From Propionibacteriaceae bacterium (GTDB lineage: Bacteria > Actinomycetota > Actinomycetes > Propionibacteriales > Propionibacteriaceae): a DNA stretch of 6,862 nucleotides. The DNA is taken from the NCBI GenBank assembly GCA_030450535.1, contig JAKDIK010000148.1, forward strand, positions 1 through 6,862. The letters run 5' to 3'. Shown here piece after piece: positions 5,926-6,862 of the stretch; the first letter of the stretch is position 1; each line of letters begins with the position of its first letter. Made by a program: the position numbers and the translations under genes. A model generated the notes under the pieces. The model searched no databases, was not told the origin of the DNA, and saw nothing but the letters and a program-made list of their open reading frames with translations.

Positions 5926-6862
5926 TCAGTCGTCGAGGCGCGTGAGGTCGAGCCAGGCGCGCCCGCCCGACAGTGCGCGGATGGCCCCGTCGAGGGACGC
6001 CGGCGTCCCGGCGAGGTAGTCCAGCGGGAGGACGTGGCTGCCTCCCGACGCCGTGCGCACGACCAGGCGCGCGCTGCCGCCGAGGCGGCCGGGCCGGACG
6101 TCCAGGCCGGCGATCTCGGACCAGCGCAGGTACGTCTCATTGAGGTAAATCCCTCCGCGACCTACGCCGAGCGCCAGGCCCTCCTGCAGGCTGTCGACGG
6201 CGCGGCGGGCACGGCGGTGCTGGACGAACGCCCACGCGATCAGCAGCACGGAGATGCCGATGCTCACGCCGGCGATCCACCACGAGGCCGTACCCCAGGT
6301 CCAGCCAAACACGTTGTCGGGCTGCTGGGTGTACCACCACAGGGCGCCCCAGATGACGACGTTGAGGACGAGCGAGAAGATGCGCCCACGCAGGGCCGCC
6401 CGCTGCTTGTGCCACCAGGCGACCGCGGGTGCCGGGTTGGCGAAGACGGGGTGGTCGAGGGCCGCGCGGGGCACGGTGGCCGGCGGCGCGAGGGTCGCCA
6501 CGGCGCCGGTCTCCTGCCGATCGTGTTCGGCGGTGGTGCCGGCATCCGCGGGGAGCGCAGGCTGCGGGGGCGGCGGCCCGGGATACGCCGGGACGACCGG
6601 TGGCGGCCAGTCTCCGATCGGGCCGGACAGCATCGGCGGTCCGTACTCCACTGGCGCCTGCGGCCGTTGCTCCGGAGCCTGCTGTGGGGGGAACCAGTGC
6701 CCCTGGGGTATCGCGTCCGGTGGTGGCGCCGGCCAGTGCTGCTGGGAAGGAGCCTGCTGCTGGGGCGGCCAGCCCTGCTGGGGAGCCTGTGGCCAGCCCT
6801 GCTGGGGCGGCGGCCAGCCCTGCTGGGGAGCCTGTGGCCAGCCCTGATCGGGCGTCGGCCAG
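5926..6862 (-). CDS. Pro/Gln-rich two-helix membrane protein with PH-like domain (5' end beyond window)
   Basis: The frame is open from the right edge to the stop at 5926, giving 311 visible residues; the true start lies outside. A GTG at 6651 could be read as a start, but the same Pro/Gln/Trp composition continues upstream without a break, so it is almost certainly internal. Residues 1-145 are low complexity: WPQAPQQG and WPPPQQG repeats, then Pro/Ala-rich linker. Two hydrophobic helices follow, IFSLVLNVVIWGALWW (about 161-176) and WWIAGVSIGISVLLIAWAFV (about 194-213), then basic QHRRARRA, which marks the cytoplasmic side. The C-terminal part (about 225-305) has LGVGRGGIYLNETYLRWSEIAGLDV and RLVVRT-HVLPLDYL, the strand pattern of bacterial PH (YdbS/YdbT-like) domains with the typical W-x-E-I strand. 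Both termini are probably cytoplasmic. Role unknown. Membrane protein is sure; PH fold is likely. Confidence 0.8.
   Translation of the reverse strand, partial: WPTPDQGWPQAPQQGWPPPQQGWPQAPQQGWPPQQQAPSQQHWPAPPPDAIPQGHWFPPQQAPEQRPQAPVEYGPPMLSGPIGDWPPPVVPAYPGPPPPQPALPADAGTTAEHDRQETGAVATLAPPATVPRAALDHPVFANPAPAVAWWHKQRAALRGRIFSLVLNVVIWGALWWYTQQPDNVFGWTWGTASWWIAGVSIGISVLLIAWAFVQHRRARRAVDSLQEGLALGVGRGGIYLNETYLRWSEIAGLDVRPGRLGGSARLVVRTASGGSHVLPLDYLAGTPASLDGAIRALSGGRAWLDLTRLDD
6769..6858 (-). repeat. 45-bp tandem repeat encoding WPQAPQQG/WPPPQQG
   Basis: Two 45-bp copies, 6769-6813 and 6814-6858, each made of a 24-bp and a 21-bp half. The first 24 bp are identical between copies; the outer 21 bp differ where GATCGGGCGT replaces the CTGCTGGGG part. 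On the minus strand they encode alternating 8- and 7-residue units beginning with Trp-Pro. A diverged unit continues toward 6733. Near-identity at DNA level indicates recent duplication and likely length variation between strains. Confidence 0.85.

Noticed and set aside
6649..6651. GTG at 6651 as the start of the PH-domain membrane protein
   Set aside because: The same frame continues upstream with the same repeat composition to the window edge and there is no ribosome binding site.
6254..6847. 197-aa plus-strand frame with Cys/Gly-rich CCWGG-type repeats
   Set aside because: It is the antisense reading of the Pro/Gln/Trp repeats; the minus frame gives a coherent membrane protein.
6769..6858. 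CRISPR-like array
   Set aside because: The repeats are directly tandem without spacers and keep reading frame in a protein gene.

Overview
The window is GC-rich chromosomal DNA with dense, mostly single-copy genes. Gene content and protein style point to an actinomycete (Actinomycetota), perhaps a propionibacterial relative. The pointers are a DUF3151 gene beside purA, a class II aldolase of actinobacterial type, Clp-N/HTH small proteins, and apparently leaderless starts. The genus assignment is inference only. I see no phage, IS, CRISPR, rRNA or tRNA sequence, and no gap between genes reaches 300 bases.

Layout. Positions 1-1272 (minus) hold almost all of purA, adenylosuccinate synthetase; only its last few residues lie off the left edge. 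Its leader carries an extended -10 promoter and a perfect 9-bp hairpin followed by a T-rich stretch. Upstream on the same strand are a DUF3151 gene (1372-1824) and a small one-helix membrane protein (1850-2143). Both have a TANNNT box exactly 6 nt before the start codon and no convincing Shine-Dalgarno, so both look leaderless.

A divergent promoter region (2144-2224) separates these from a plus-strand two-gene unit: a 79-aa helix-turn-helix protein (2225-2464), then a 316-aa protein joining a Clp-N (ClpA/ClpC N-domain) pair to a C-terminal SRPBCC/START-like ligand-binding fold (2467-3417). The promoter of this unit is overlaid by an 8-bp inverted repeat whose centres are two helical turns apart, plus a second overlapping palindrome, which suggests autoregulation. 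This is the most interesting part of the window.

Next on plus come a lipoprotein of the TRAP-transporter DctP type (3503-4471) with no membrane subunits beside it, and, 11 nt on, a 63-aa four-cysteine zinc-ribbon-like protein (4483-4674). A strong 12-bp hairpin (4723-4751) lies between this and the convergent fba gene (4803-5822, minus), a complete class II fructose-bisphosphate aldolase. The last gene (5926 to beyond 6862, minus) encodes a membrane protein with a Pro/Gln/Trp repeat N-terminus, two transmembrane helices and a PH-like C-terminal domain; its 5' end lies outside the window.

The purA / DUF3151 / fba neighbourhood resembles that of Mycobacterium tuberculosis (purA Rv0357c, Rv0360c, fba Rv0363c, from memory). 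The HTH-ClpN pair, TRAP lipoprotein and zinc-ribbon gene sit between the conserved members as variable content.
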